Of a stretch of 64,000 nt of DNA, positions 18,067 to 26,182 are shown in pieces (positions within the stretch are counted from its first letter, which is position 1; every line of letters begins with the position of its first letter). A program made the position numbers and the translations under genes. Under the pieces are notes generated by a model, which saw nothing but the letters and a program-made list of their open reading frames with translations, ran no database searches and was not told the DNA's origin. Source of the stretch: Sideroxydans sp. (GTDB lineage: Bacteria > Pseudomonadota > Gammaproteobacteria > Burkholderiales > Gallionellaceae); contig JAQTUV010000002.1 in assembly GCA_028707175.1 (NCBI GenBank), positions 124,001-188,000 of the forward strand, read 5' to 3'.

Positions 18067-18763
18067 GACACGCTCCCGACCAACCGTGAACCGCAAATGT
18101 GTAGCCCACTTTATATAAGCCATACACACCAAAACTTACCACGATAATTCCCGCCACTAATCGCACATGCGGCGATTGCACCCAGCCTTTTACACTTTCC
18201 CAGAAGAGTCCGATGGCCAACAAATTGGGCAATGTCCCCAATCCGAATGCCGCCATGATAAGTGCGCCCTGAGTCGCACTGCCACTGGCGAGCGCAGTCA
18301 GCAATACGCTATACACCAAGCCACAAGGTAACCATCCCCAAAGCGCACCTAAACCTAATGCGCGCGGCACAGTGTTTACGGGAAGCAAACGAGTGGTGAG
18401 CGGTTGCAAACGTTGCCACAACACGCCACCCACCCGCTCAAGTCGCCGTACTGCACCCCATACGCCGGCCAGATACAGCCCCAATAAGATGAGCATCACA
18501 CTCGACAAGCCGAACAGCAGATGTTGCACAGGCAATGCATCGCGCATCAACAAACCAGCTTGTCCGATCACCCCAACCAATGCTCCTGCGAGGGCGTAAC
18601 TAGCAATGCGACCAGCACTGTAGGCAAGGTGAAAGGGCCATCGCGTTTTTTCTTTTGGCACTTGCGTGGTAAAGATACCCACGATGCTGCCGCACATACC
18701 CAAGCAATGTACGCCGCCCAACAGGCCGACCATTAGCACCGCGAATAGACTGAACTCACTCAT
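18053..18763 (-). CDS. Sulfite exporter TauE/SafE-family (UreH-like) membrane protein
   Basis: 236 residues with six predicted membrane helices. The N-terminal motif GGVHCLGMCGSI carries the conserved H-C-x-x-M-C-G of the UreH/DsbD-like membrane domain found in the 'urease accessory/cytochrome biogenesis' subgroup. Members are often located beside cbb3 oxidase assembly genes and are thought to move copper or reductant; that role is not proven. Overlaps with bioD upstream (8 bases) and SCO1 downstream (14 bases) place it in a continuous transcript. The substrate is inferred from the SCO1 neighbour. Confidence 0.88.
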   Translation of the reverse strand: MSEFSLFAVLMVGLLGGVHCLGMCGSIVGIFTTQVPKEKTRWPFHLAYSAGRIASYALAGALVGVIGQAGLLMRDALPVQHLLFGLSSVMLILLGLYLAGVWGAVRRLERVGGVLWQRLQPLTTRLLPVNTVPRALGLGALWGWLPCGLVYSVLLTALASGSATQGALIMAAFGLGTLPNLLAIGLFWESVKGWVQSPHVRLVAGIIVVSFGVYGLYKVGYTFAVHGWSGACHVAA

Positions 18764-19436
18764 TGGCGAGCGACTGCGGGAGGAAATCTAACTGCAAATA
18801 CGTCGCGGCCGCCGCTGCATCAGGCGTAAGTTGAAAGGGGATGACACCCAAAAGCGGCGCTTTGATTCGTTCGCGTATCGCATCGATATTTTCTTGCAAC
18901 GCGGGCATGTCAGCATCCAACACGTTCGCCACCCATCCGGCACATTCAAGCTGTGCCTCATCAATGGCGCTCACGGTAAGCAAAGCATGATTGATACAAC
19001 CCAAGCGCATGCCCACCACCACAATGACGGGCAAATCTAATTGTTTAACTAAATCGACACTGTCTTGTGTTTCGTTAAGCGGTACGCGAAAACCACCCAC
19101 CCCTTCCACGACGACTTCGTCCGCTTGCCCTGCCAATTCATCATAGGAAGTGAAGATGCGCGCAAAGTCGATGCGCGCACCCGCGTGACGAGCCGACAGA
19201 TGCGGCGCAATCGCATGAGGGAAGCAGTAAGGATTAACTTGCCCGTAACTCGCCCGGACCGTACTCGCGGTACGCAAGCGTTTCGCATCGTCGTTATGAT
19301 CGTCATCGTCACAACCTGCGGCAACCGGCTTAAAACCAACGACTCGCCTACCTTGTGCCGCAAAAGCGTGTAACAAGGCGCAACTCACTAAGGTCTTGCC
19401 CACACCAGTATCGGTGCCCGTGATGAAGTAGCTCAT
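18756..19436 (-). CDS. bioD: Dethiobiotin synthetase
   Basis: 226 residues from the ATG at 19434-19436, which overlaps the bioC stop (ATGA). The P-loop GTDTGVGKT spans 7-15, and the later motifs VVVEGVGGFRVPL and GMRLGCINHALLT match the family. It closes the ureido ring by ATP-dependent carboxylation of DAPA. It is the last gene of the bioB-F-H-C-D run. bioA (DAPA synthase) is not in the window. Confidence 0.96.
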   Translation of the reverse strand: MSYFITGTDTGVGKTLVSCALLHAFAAQGRRVVGFKPVAAGCDDDDHNDDAKRLRTASTVRASYGQVNPYCFPHAIAPHLSARHAGARIDFARIFTSYDELAGQADEVVVEGVGGFRVPLNETQDSVDLVKQLDLPVIVVVGMRLGCINHALLTVSAIDEAQLECAGWVANVLDADMPALQENIDAIRERIKAPLLGVIPFQLTPDAAAAATYLQLDFLPQSLANE

Positions 19437-20302
19437 AGCTTGAAATCCGTTTTGATGATGGAGCGTCCGTCTTGCAGGGTCTTGGGCGCAGGCTTCCATG
19501 CATGGCCGTAGATGATTTCGAACGTGGCGGGCAATTTACCATCACGGCGCAACTTTTCGTAATTCTGTGTGATGCGCTGCCATGTCGCCTTACCCATCAT
19601 GCCTTGTGCTCTGCCTGCGGTGGCATTGTTGGCGCCGATACTCTTCAAGTCCTGCATCACGGCACGTACGTCGTCATAGGTCAGCGTGAGCTTCTCCATC
19701 TCCATCACCGGATCGGCAAAGCCCGCCGCGACCAACATATCACCGATGTCGTGCATATCGGCGAAACGGTTGATGTGGTTATAACCATCCACACCATCGA
19801 AAGCGACGCGTAGTTCGTGCAAGGTATCCACACCAAAGGTGGAAAACATGAGCAGCCCTTCCGTTTTGATGATGCGATTCAGTTCGACAAACGTAGCAGG
19901 CAGATCATTGCACCATTGCAATGCAAGGTTAGACCACACCATCTCGACGCTATTGGTGGCGATGGGTAATGACTCCACGTCAGCGCATAAATAATTTTCG
20001 CGCGGCGTGCTAAACAATTTTTTCCACCAACTCGATGTACCTCGCGAGGCTTGCAACATACCAATAGCAATATCGAGTGAAGTGATATCCGCCTTAGGGT
20101 AACGTTCGCCCAGTTGGCGAGTGCCCCATCCTGTGCCGCTACCGACATCAATCAGACGTGTCGGCTTTAGTTTCACATAGTCGAGTTTTTCTAACATGCG
20201 AATGCACACCTCACGCTGCAACACAGCGGACGCATCGTATTGCAGGGCTGCACGACTAAAGGCGCGGCGCACTTGCTTCTTGTCTATTTCGAATTCATTC
20301 AT
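19433..20302 (-). CDS. bioC: Malonyl-[acyl-carrier protein] O-methyltransferase
   Basis: 289 residues. The SAM-binding motif I is LIDVGSGTGWGTR near residue 53, after the conserved RRAFSRAALQYDASAVLQ N-terminus typical of BioC. Motifs ADVESLPIATNSVEMVWSNL and later FSTFGVDTL complete the methyltransferase fold. BioC methylates malonyl-ACP to let the fatty-acid cycle build the pimeloyl chain, and BioH removes the methyl later. It overlaps bioH by eight bases and bioD by four bases. Confidence 0.96.
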   Translation of the reverse strand: MNEFEIDKKQVRRAFSRAALQYDASAVLQREVCIRMLEKLDYVKLKPTRLIDVGSGTGWGTRQLGERYPKADITSLDIAIGMLQASRGTSSWWKKLFSTPRENYLCADVESLPIATNSVEMVWSNLALQWCNDLPATFVELNRIIKTEGLLMFSTFGVDTLHELRVAFDGVDGYNHINRFADMHDIGDMLVAAGFADPVMEMEKLTLTYDDVRAVMQDLKSIGANNATAGRAQGMMGKATWQRITQNYEKLRRDGKLPATFEIIYGHAWKPAPKTLQDGRSIIKTDFKL

Positions 20303-21086
20303 TCAAAAACTTTCTCACTTGCGCGACAAATAATTCGGGGTGCGATAAGAACGGGGTATGCGCTGCACCTTCGATCTCGACGACTTTTGCATTCGGGATC
20401 ACCTGTGCTAGGTAATAAGACGCCTCAGGTGGAGTGAGTTTGTCGCGCTGCCCCGCAATCAACAAAGTGGGCTGCTGTATTTGCCCTATTTCATTACGTT
20501 GATCCACATCGCGCAATATTTCCAAACCGCCACGCAAGGCATCCATATCCGGTTCGCCACGGCTGAAGAGTTGCTCACGTAACTTGCTCAATAATTCGCG
20601 CTCGTTCTCGCTGCCACGCAACTGCAAAGAAATAAAACGACGTAGCGTCGTTGCGTGATTCTGCTCCAACTCTGCGGCGAACTTCTTCAGCACCTCAGCA
20701 GGTAATCCAAACAACCAATCGTCTCGCTCAGTAAAGCAGGGGGTCGTTGTCACTAAAACCAGACTCTTCACTTTGGCTGGCTCACGCACTGCCCAGCGCA
20801 TCGCCACTTGCCCACCCAATGACCAACCACATACGTTTACGGGTGATGCAAAAGTTGCGGATAGTTCGCCAACAATAGCATCCATCTGTAGGTCGGGCTT
20901 CAGCCCGTCAAAGCGTTGTCGGGCTGAAGCCCGACCTACACTTAGACCAAATCCAGGCAAATCCACGCAATGCACTTGATGCGTCTGCGCCAAGCGTTGA
21001 GCCACCTCACTCCACACCCCACCGTGCATTCCCCATCCATGAATCAATACCAGCGGGGCTCCACTTCCTATCGTCTCAATGTGCAT
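20295..21086 (-). CDS. bioH: Pimeloyl-[acyl-carrier protein] methyl ester esterase with an in-frame palindromic-repeat insertion
   Basis: 263 residues, alpha/beta-hydrolase fold. Landmarks are HGWGMHGGVW near 16-25, the nucleophile elbow GWSLGG with Ser89, catalytic Asp in AGQRDKLTPP and His in GAAHTPFLSHP. These match BioH, which ends pimelate elongation by cleaving the methyl ester. Residues 50-67 (VGRASARQ...GLKPDLQ) come from a palindromic repeat inserted after LPGFGLS, where E. coli BioH has a short loop. The catalytic triad is intact, so the enzyme is probably functional. It is preceded by a 65-base spacer containing a degenerate repeat. Confidence 0.93.
   Translation of the reverse strand: MHIETIGSGAPLVLIHGWGMHGGVWSEVAQRLAQTHQVHCVDLPGFGLSVGRASARQRFDGLKPDLQMDAIVGELSATFASPVNVCGWSLGGQVAMRWAVREPAKVKSLVLVTTTPCFTERDDWLFGLPAEVLKKFAAELEQNHATTLRRFISLQLRGSENERELLSKLREQLFSRGEPDMDALRGGLEILRDVDQRNEIGQIQQPTLLIAGQRDKLTPPEASYYLAQVIPNAKVVEIEGAAHTPFLSHPELFVAQVRKFLNE
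20887..20940. repeat. Palindromic element inserted in frame within bioH (54 nt)
   Basis: Arms TGTAGGTCGGGCTTCAGCCC and GGGCTGAAGCCCGACCTACA are perfect inverted complements around a 14-base centre. The length of 54 preserves the reading frame and encodes BioH residues 50-67. The arms equal those of the rarA copy, and both genes read them in the same frame. Confidence 0.95.
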
Positions 21087-21095
21087 AGCACATTT

Positions 21096-21140
21096 CCCTC
21101 ACCTCAATCCTCACCCCGAGGGAGAGGAGGCAACCGCCTC
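21096..21140. repeat. CCCTCAC...GAGGGAGAGG-type repeat remnant between bioF and bioH
   Basis: The spacer contains CCCTCACCTCAATCCTCA followed by CCCCGAGGGAGAGGAGG and then GAGGCGGTTGCCTC (read on the minus strand), which forms a small hairpin. The CCTC/GAGG inverted style resembles widespread 'CCCTCACCC...GAGGGAGAGGG' intergenic units. It is imperfect and may be decayed. Confidence 0.45.
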
Positions 21141-21151
21141 GCTGCGCGAAT

Positions 21152-22312
21152 TTATAATTCCTGTGCAAGCTCATGCAACGCTCCTATCAAGCTATCCACA
21201 TCACCCTCGCTGTGCGCCGCAGACAATGTGATGCGCAAACGTGCCGTACCCTGTGGCACGGTGGGTGGGCGTATCGCAGCCACCCAGATACCACGCTCAC
21301 GCAAGCCCGCACTCAATTCCAAAGCACGCTGATTGTCACCAATCAACACAGGCTGAATAGCGGTGTCGGAAGGCATTAACGACCACGGCAAATCTGCCAG
21401 ACCGTTGCGTAATTTTGCAATCAGCAATTTCAGATGCACACGCAACTCATTTCCCTGCTCAATGAGTTGCAAACTTTGTGACAGCGCAACCGACAATGCG
21501 GCAGGCGATGCGGTGGTATAAACATAGCTATTCGCATGATTGACCAAGGTGTCGATCACCACTTGCTCTGCTGCGACGAACGCACCAGATACACCCGCCG
21601 CTTTACCCAAGGTCGCCATATAGATGATGCGTTCTGAAGCAATGCCAAAATGAGAAAGTGAGCCGCGCCCTTGCTCTCCCAGAACACCAAAGCCATGTGC
21701 ATCGTCCACATACAACCATGCGTCATATCGCTCACACAGCGCCAACATTTCACGTAAAGGGGCGAGGTCGCCATCCATGCTGAACACCGCATCGGTGATG
21801 ACCAACTTTCTACCCTTGCTTGTTTCACTCAATAATTTTTCCAACTGCGCCATGTCGCCATGCCGATAGCGCTTCACTTCCGCACGCGACAACAACATCG
21901 CATCATTGAGCGAAGCGTGATTGAGCTTGTCAGCAAACACCGTATCACCCTTGCCCACCAAGGCTTGCACCACCCCCAGGTTAGCCATATAGCCTGTGGA
22001 AAAAAGCAGTGCGGCAGGTTTATCCACGAAGGCAGCGAGTTGTTGTTCGAGCTGGTGATGCGGCTCGAAATGCCCACTCACCAGATGAGCAGCACCTGCG
22101 CCCACACCCCACTCCTGCGCACCGTTTTGCAATGCACTAATAAGCTCTGGATGATTGGCAAGACCGAGGTAATCGTTGCTACAGAAGGCGAGATAGGGCG
22201 TTCCATCGACGATGATGTGGGGCGACTGCGGTGTGGTCAGTGTGCGGCGTGCACGCAACAATCCTTGCGCGGCACGATCGACCAACTCCTTGTGCAATTC
22301 TGAAAATGACAT
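21152..22312 (-). CDS. bioF: 8-amino-7-oxononanoate synthase
   Basis: 386 residues from the ATG at 22310-22312. A TTG three codons upstream is possible, and no strong Shine-Dalgarno decides between them. The PLP-dependent fold type I pattern is clear: LAFCSNDYLGLANHP, GAAHLVSGHFEPHHQLE, VDDAHGFGVLG and the PLP-lysine region MATLGKAAGVSGAF. It condenses pimeloyl-ACP/CoA with L-alanine. It sits between bioB (about 43 bases upstream) and bioH. Confidence 0.95.
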   Translation of the reverse strand: MSFSELHKELVDRAAQGLLRARRTLTTPQSPHIIVDGTPYLAFCSNDYLGLANHPELISALQNGAQEWGVGAGAAHLVSGHFEPHHQLEQQLAAFVDKPAALLFSTGYMANLGVVQALVGKGDTVFADKLNHASLNDAMLLSRAEVKRYRHGDMAQLEKLLSETSKGRKLVITDAVFSMDGDLAPLREMLALCERYDAWLYVDDAHGFGVLGEQGRGSLSHFGIASERIIYMATLGKAAGVSGAFVAAEQVVIDTLVNHANSYVYTTASPAALSVALSQSLQLIEQGNELRVHLKLLIAKLRNGLADLPWSLMPSDTAIQPVLIGDNQRALELSAGLRERGIWVAAIRPPTVPQGTARLRITLSAAHSEGDVDSLIGALHELAQEL

Positions 22313-22355
22313 TCGAGGCAACTATCTAGACTGCAAAAATTTTGATGATTCGGCT

Positions 22356-23351
22356 TTAGTGCTTTTCAGCAAACGGATACATCCCCAACTTATCCATCAA
22401 CGCACGGTCACGCTCAACGTCTGGGTTACCCGTGGTCAGCAGTTGATCGCCGTAGAAAATGGAGTTGGCACCTGCCAAGAAACATAAGGCTTGCACCGCA
22501 TCGCTCATCTGTTGGCGGCCTGCGGAAAGACGTACGCGCGCAGTTGGCATGGTGATGCGTGCCACGGCGATGGTGCGTACGAAATCAAGCGGGTCTAGAT
22601 CGGCGGTATCTGCCAATGGCGTGCCCTCTACTTTGACCAAATTGTTAATCGGCACACTTTCGGGATAGGGATTCATATTGGCGAGTTGTGCAACAAGGCC
22701 CGCACGTTGCGTCAGATTCTCTCCCATACCGACGATGCCACCACTACATACATGCATACCCGCATTGCGCACTCGGTCTAGCGTATCGAGGCGGTCTTGA
22801 TAATCACGGGTGCTGATGATGTCGCCATAAAATTCGGGCGAGGTATCAAGGTTATGGTTGTAGTAATCGAGACCTGCGACGCGTAGTTGCTCGGTCTGCT
22901 CATCGTTCAGCATACCTAAAGTGGCGCACGTTTCCATACCCAAGCCGCGCACGGCCTTCACCATCTCGACCACGGATTCCATATCTTCTTTGGAAGGTTC
23001 ACGCCATGCCGCGCCCATGCAGAAGCGATCCGCACCCGCTTCTTGCGCCGCCTTAGCTGCCTTCACCACTTCACTGACTTCAAGCATCTTGCGGTTCTCG
23101 ACACCTGCATCATGGAAAGCAGATTGTGGGCAGTAGCCGCAATCTTCCGAGCAACCGCCTGTCTTAATCGACAACAGCGTAGAAAGTTGCACAGCGTTTG
23201 GATCGAAATGTTCGCGATGAATTTGTTGCGCGCGGAACATCAAGTCAGAAAATGGCAGATTGAACAATGCCTCTACTGCTTCGACGCTCCAGCGTTCTGG
23301 CGTGGTTTTGGGTTTGATAGGGCGGATAAATTCAATGGGGTGAGTTTGCAT
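22356..23351 (-). CDS. bioB: Biotin synthase
   Basis: 331 residues from the ATG at 23349-23351; a TTG six codons upstream is an alternative. The radical-SAM cluster ligands CxxxCxxC are Cys67, Cys71 and Cys74 ([13 protein letters not shown]). Further conserved segments [10 protein letters not shown] and [15 protein letters not shown] match BioB, which inserts sulfur into dethiobiotin. It is the first gene of the bio run and is divergent from comF across a 63-base gap. No BirA-type operator was recognised there. Confidence 0.96.
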   Translation of the reverse strand: MQTHPIEFIRPIKPKTTPERWSVEAVEALFNLPFSDLMFRAQQIHREHFDPNAVQLSTLLSIKTGGCSEDCGYCPQSAFHDAGVENRKMLEVSEVVKAAKAAQEAGADRFCMGAAWREPSKEDMESVVEMVKAVRGLGMETCATLGMLNDEQTEQLRVAGLDYYNHNLDTSPEFYGDIISTRDYQDRLDTLDRVRNAGMHVCSGGIVGMGENLTQRAGLVAQLANMNPYPESVPINNLVKVEGTPLADTADLDPLDFVRTIAVARITMPTARVRLSAGRQQMSDAVQALCFLAGANSIFYGDQLLTTGNPDVERDRALMDKLGMYPFAEKH

Positions 23352-23414
23352 ATCAGTATGGTCTTGCAAGTAGAATGATGGAACGAAACCCCGTTTTTAC
23401 AGGATAGTTGCGAC

Positions 23415-24143
23415 TTGTCCATTTTATCTCATCACCTGCCGAACATTAGCTCAAAATTGAGGCAATTCATTCCTGAACAGCCTTGTTTTTTGTGCGGCGC
23501 GATGAGCCGTTCAGGTCTATGTTGCGCAGCGTGTGATGCAGACCTACCCCGCCTAGCGGCCGCACATTGCCCGACTTGCGCCCTGCCCACCCCAAACGGG
23601 GATTTGTGTGGACGTTGCATACAGCACCCACCCCATTTCGATCGCACGGTTGCCGGATTCAGCTACAGCTTTCCCATCAATCAACTCATCAAGGCACTCA
23701 AATTCAACGAGCAACTCGTATTGGTCAATTTTCTAGCGGATGAGGTGGCTAGCCAAGTACGCATTCGTCCGGACTATTTGCTTGCACTCCCATTGCACCC
23801 ATTACGACTCAGCGAGCGCGGCTTCAATCAATCTCAACTATTGGCAGCACGCATCGCCAAAAAATTAGACATCCCATTACTCAACGATGCATGCGCACGA
23901 GTACGCGACACACCGCCACAATCGTCGTTACCTTGGAAAGAGCGTGACAAAAATATGCGCCAAGCTTTCAGCGTCACAACAAAAATTGACTTACAGAATA
24001 AACATCTGGCCATCGTGGATGATGTACTGACCACAGGCGCATCCATCGGCGCGCTAGCTGCTACGTTCAAGCAAGCAGGGTGTGCTGAAGTCAGTGCGTG
24101 GGTGATGGCACGCACGCTGCCACACCATGAGGGAAACGAATAG
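23415..24143 (+). CDS. ComF family phosphoribosyltransferase-like protein
   Basis: 242 residues starting at a TTG (23415-23417), with AGGA upstream. The N-terminal cysteine-rich zinc ribbon has pairs at 24/27, 37/40, 52/55 and 65/68. The PRPP-binding-like loop is LAIVDDVLTTGAS near residue 200, and NQSQLLAARIAKKL fits ComF/GntX. The family supports DNA uptake in naturally competent bacteria and, in E. coli, use of DNA as nutrient; its exact chemistry is unclear. It is divergent from bioB and converges on the msh locus. Confidence 0.9.
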   Translation: MSILSHHLPNISSKLRQFIPEQPCFLCGAMSRSGLCCAACDADLPRLAAAHCPTCALPTPNGDLCGRCIQHPPHFDRTVAGFSYSFPINQLIKALKFNEQLVLVNFLADEVASQVRIRPDYLLALPLHPLRLSERGFNQSQLLAARIAKKLDIPLLNDACARVRDTPPQSSLPWKERDKNMRQAFSVTTKIDLQNKHLAIVDDVLTTGASIGALAATFKQAGCAEVSAWVMARTLPHHEGNE

Positions 24144-24163
24144 CAATTTACTTCAGCGATTCG

Positions 24164-25222
24164 CTAGAGTGTCTTGATCTTTTGCTCTACGTAGGCGGTT
24201 AATTCAGCATTCAAGGTGCGCGAGGCGATGGATCGCTCATATGCCACTTTAGCTTCATCACGGCGAAGTAATGCTTGTAACGAAAGTCCGTAGCCCATCC
24301 ACCACGCCCCGTTGCCGGGGTGAATCTTGAGTGCCGCCGCATAGTGTTCGACAGCTTTTTGGTGTGCGCCTTGGCGTTGCAGCAACGCCGCCAAGAAAGC
24401 TTGATATTCGCCATTTGCCTTCGCACCATCCAGATTTTTATTCAGCGTTGCAACCGCCTGCTCTATCGCACCTAATTCCAATTGTATCCGCGCCAAGTTC
24501 ATGCTGAACCCCAAGTGAGACGGCATGATAGCTAAACCTTCTTGCAGTAATTTCACCGCATCGTCACCGCGTTTGATCTGTATCAATAATGCTGCCGACG
24601 CTAAGCGTGCAGATTCATTTTGCGGATTGAGTTGTAAGGCAACACCATAACCTGCCAAGGCATCTGCCTCGCGGCCTTGCTGTTGCAACAACTGCGCCTT
24701 TCGATATTCCGCATCCGAACGTTGCGCCTCACTCACCAATTTGAGCGGCTGCTCAGCATTCGCATTAGAGGTGACGCTGGATGAACTCATGACCGGCACG
24801 AACACCTCATCGACTGTCTTTGAATTTCTCGTAGCGATATTGTCGCGCGGCGATTTTGCAGGAGGGAATTCACTTAGCTCCATGCTCATTTTGGATACTG
24901 GCTCTCCGACCAGCGCCAAAGCGGCCTCATAATTTTCAGCCTCAGCCGCTTGCGCACGGATGTCCCGGATATACACGACAAGTGCGATAAAAGTGACCAA
25001 GATCAGCAGCCCCCACAGGACAGGCTTGAGCCAATCCCAATAGCTGTTAGCGTGCAATGGCTCGGCATAAACTAATGTCTCACTAAACGATGAATGTGAC
25101 ACACGTCGTTCTGGCCTATCCCAGACCAAGCTAGGTGCGCCACGGCGCTCTAGCTGGCCCAATATTTGGTTCTGTACACCGCGATGTTCTAACCGATCCA
25201 ACACTTGATTGATAAGACTCAT
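24164..25222 (-). CDS. mshN: MSHA biogenesis protein MshN-like (TPR protein)
   Basis: 352 residues from the ATG at 25220-25222, which overlaps the mshM stop by four bases. The N-terminus MSLINQVLDRLEHRG matches the MshN start. One membrane segment (around 68-88) follows, then a periplasmic region with about five tetratricopeptide repeats (~170-345). It is likely a scaffold for assembly or stability of the secretin or pilotin, by analogy with other TPR proteins of type IV pili. It is the last gene of the msh transcript and converges on comF. Confidence 0.88.
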   Translation of the reverse strand: MSLINQVLDRLEHRGVQNQILGQLERRGAPSLVWDRPERRVSHSSFSETLVYAEPLHANSYWDWLKPVLWGLLILVTFIALVVYIRDIRAQAAEAENYEAALALVGEPVSKMSMELSEFPPAKSPRDNIATRNSKTVDEVFVPVMSSSSVTSNANAEQPLKLVSEAQRSDAEYRKAQLLQQQGREADALAGYGVALQLNPQNESARLASAALLIQIKRGDDAVKLLQEGLAIMPSHLGFSMNLARIQLELGAIEQAVATLNKNLDGAKANGEYQAFLAALLQRQGAHQKAVEHYAAALKIHPGNGAWWMGYGLSLQALLRRDEAKVAYERSIASRTLNAELTAYVEQKIKTL

Positions 25223-26172
25223 AGTCCGGCCACCCAAACCGCTGCGATCCCTGCAAATCCAAATGCACTGCCATACATCGCCAAAGGAAACCAGTCATAA
25301 CGCACCTCTGGTGTATCGGCAGCAGCCTGTGCCACATGCGAAGCAGTAATAATCTGCCGCCCCTCAGCAAAGCCCAGCATCAACGCTTTATGCGCCACGA
25401 TATTCACCAACCGGGGCGTCCCTCCACACACACGATGCAGCTTGGAAACAGCACCTCGACCAAACAACGTCTCCCCTCGATAACCCGCGACCAATAGACG
25501 GTGACGTAGATATCGATCAAGCTCTGCACGATTCAACCCCTTCAACACATATTGGAAACTGATGCGTTGACGCAATTGGCGCACTGAGTGATGGCTCAAA
25601 CGATCATTCAATTCGGGCTGACCGAATAGCACCACCTGTAACAATTTTCGCTTTTCCGTTTCCAGATTGGTCAGCAAACGCAACACCTCCATACTTTCCA
25701 AAGGCATCGCTTGCGCTTCGTCCAAACACACCAACACACGTTTACCTTCATGTGCAAAATTGAGTAGCGTGCGCGTCAATTCTTTCAGTAACTGATGCTG
25801 ATCGGCATCGTGAGGCAGATCGATACGAAATTCCTCCGCCAAAGCCATCAGCAAACTACGTGGTTCTAGATATGGATTGGGTAGATAGGCGGTAATGAAC
25901 TGCAACTCATGCTTGGCTTCCATCGACTCGTCTTGCGTGCCGATGATAGTCGTCGCACGACGCCCTTGATTCAGAATGGAAAGGAATTTGCGACACAGGA
26001 GCGTCTTACCATTGCCCACTTCACCCGTCACTTTGATGAAGCCCTCACCGTTACGAGCGGCGACCAGCAACATGTTCAGACCATCTTGATAATTCGAGCA
26101 GGCAAAGAAGTAACTCGTATCCGGCGTCAGCGAGAAGGGAGCTTCTTTTAATCCAAAGTGCCCGAGATACAT
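25219..26172 (-). CDS. mshM: MSHA biogenesis protein MshM (ExeA-type AAA ATPase)
   Basis: 317 residues. The start YLGHFGLKEAPFSLTPDTSYFF is typical of ExeA/GspA-like ATPases. Walker A TGEVGNGKTLL (near 50) and Walker B VLVCLDEAQAM (near 143) are present, with sensor-type LVNIVAHKALMLGF further on. A C-terminal hydrophobic segment (WFPLAMYGSAFGFAGIAAVWVAG) anchors it. The ExeA family uses ATP to help insert the secretin through peptidoglycan. It is four bases overlapped with mshN and follows mshL by 10 bases. Confidence 0.93.
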   Translation of the reverse strand: MYLGHFGLKEAPFSLTPDTSYFFACSNYQDGLNMLLVAARNGEGFIKVTGEVGNGKTLLCRKFLSILNQGRRATTIIGTQDESMEAKHELQFITAYLPNPYLEPRSLLMALAEEFRIDLPHDADQHQLLKELTRTLLNFAHEGKRVLVCLDEAQAMPLESMEVLRLLTNLETEKRKLLQVVLFGQPELNDRLSHHSVRQLRQRISFQYVLKGLNRAELDRYLRHRLLVAGYRGETLFGRGAVSKLHRVCGGTPRLVNIVAHKALMLGFAEGRQIITASHVAQAAADTPEVRYDWFPLAMYGSAFGFAGIAAVWVAGL

Positions 26173-26182
26173 GATGCGCTTT

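Noticed and set aside
23352-23414. BirA operator considered between bioB and comF
   Set aside because: No TTGTAAAC/GTTTACAA-type inverted repeat is present.
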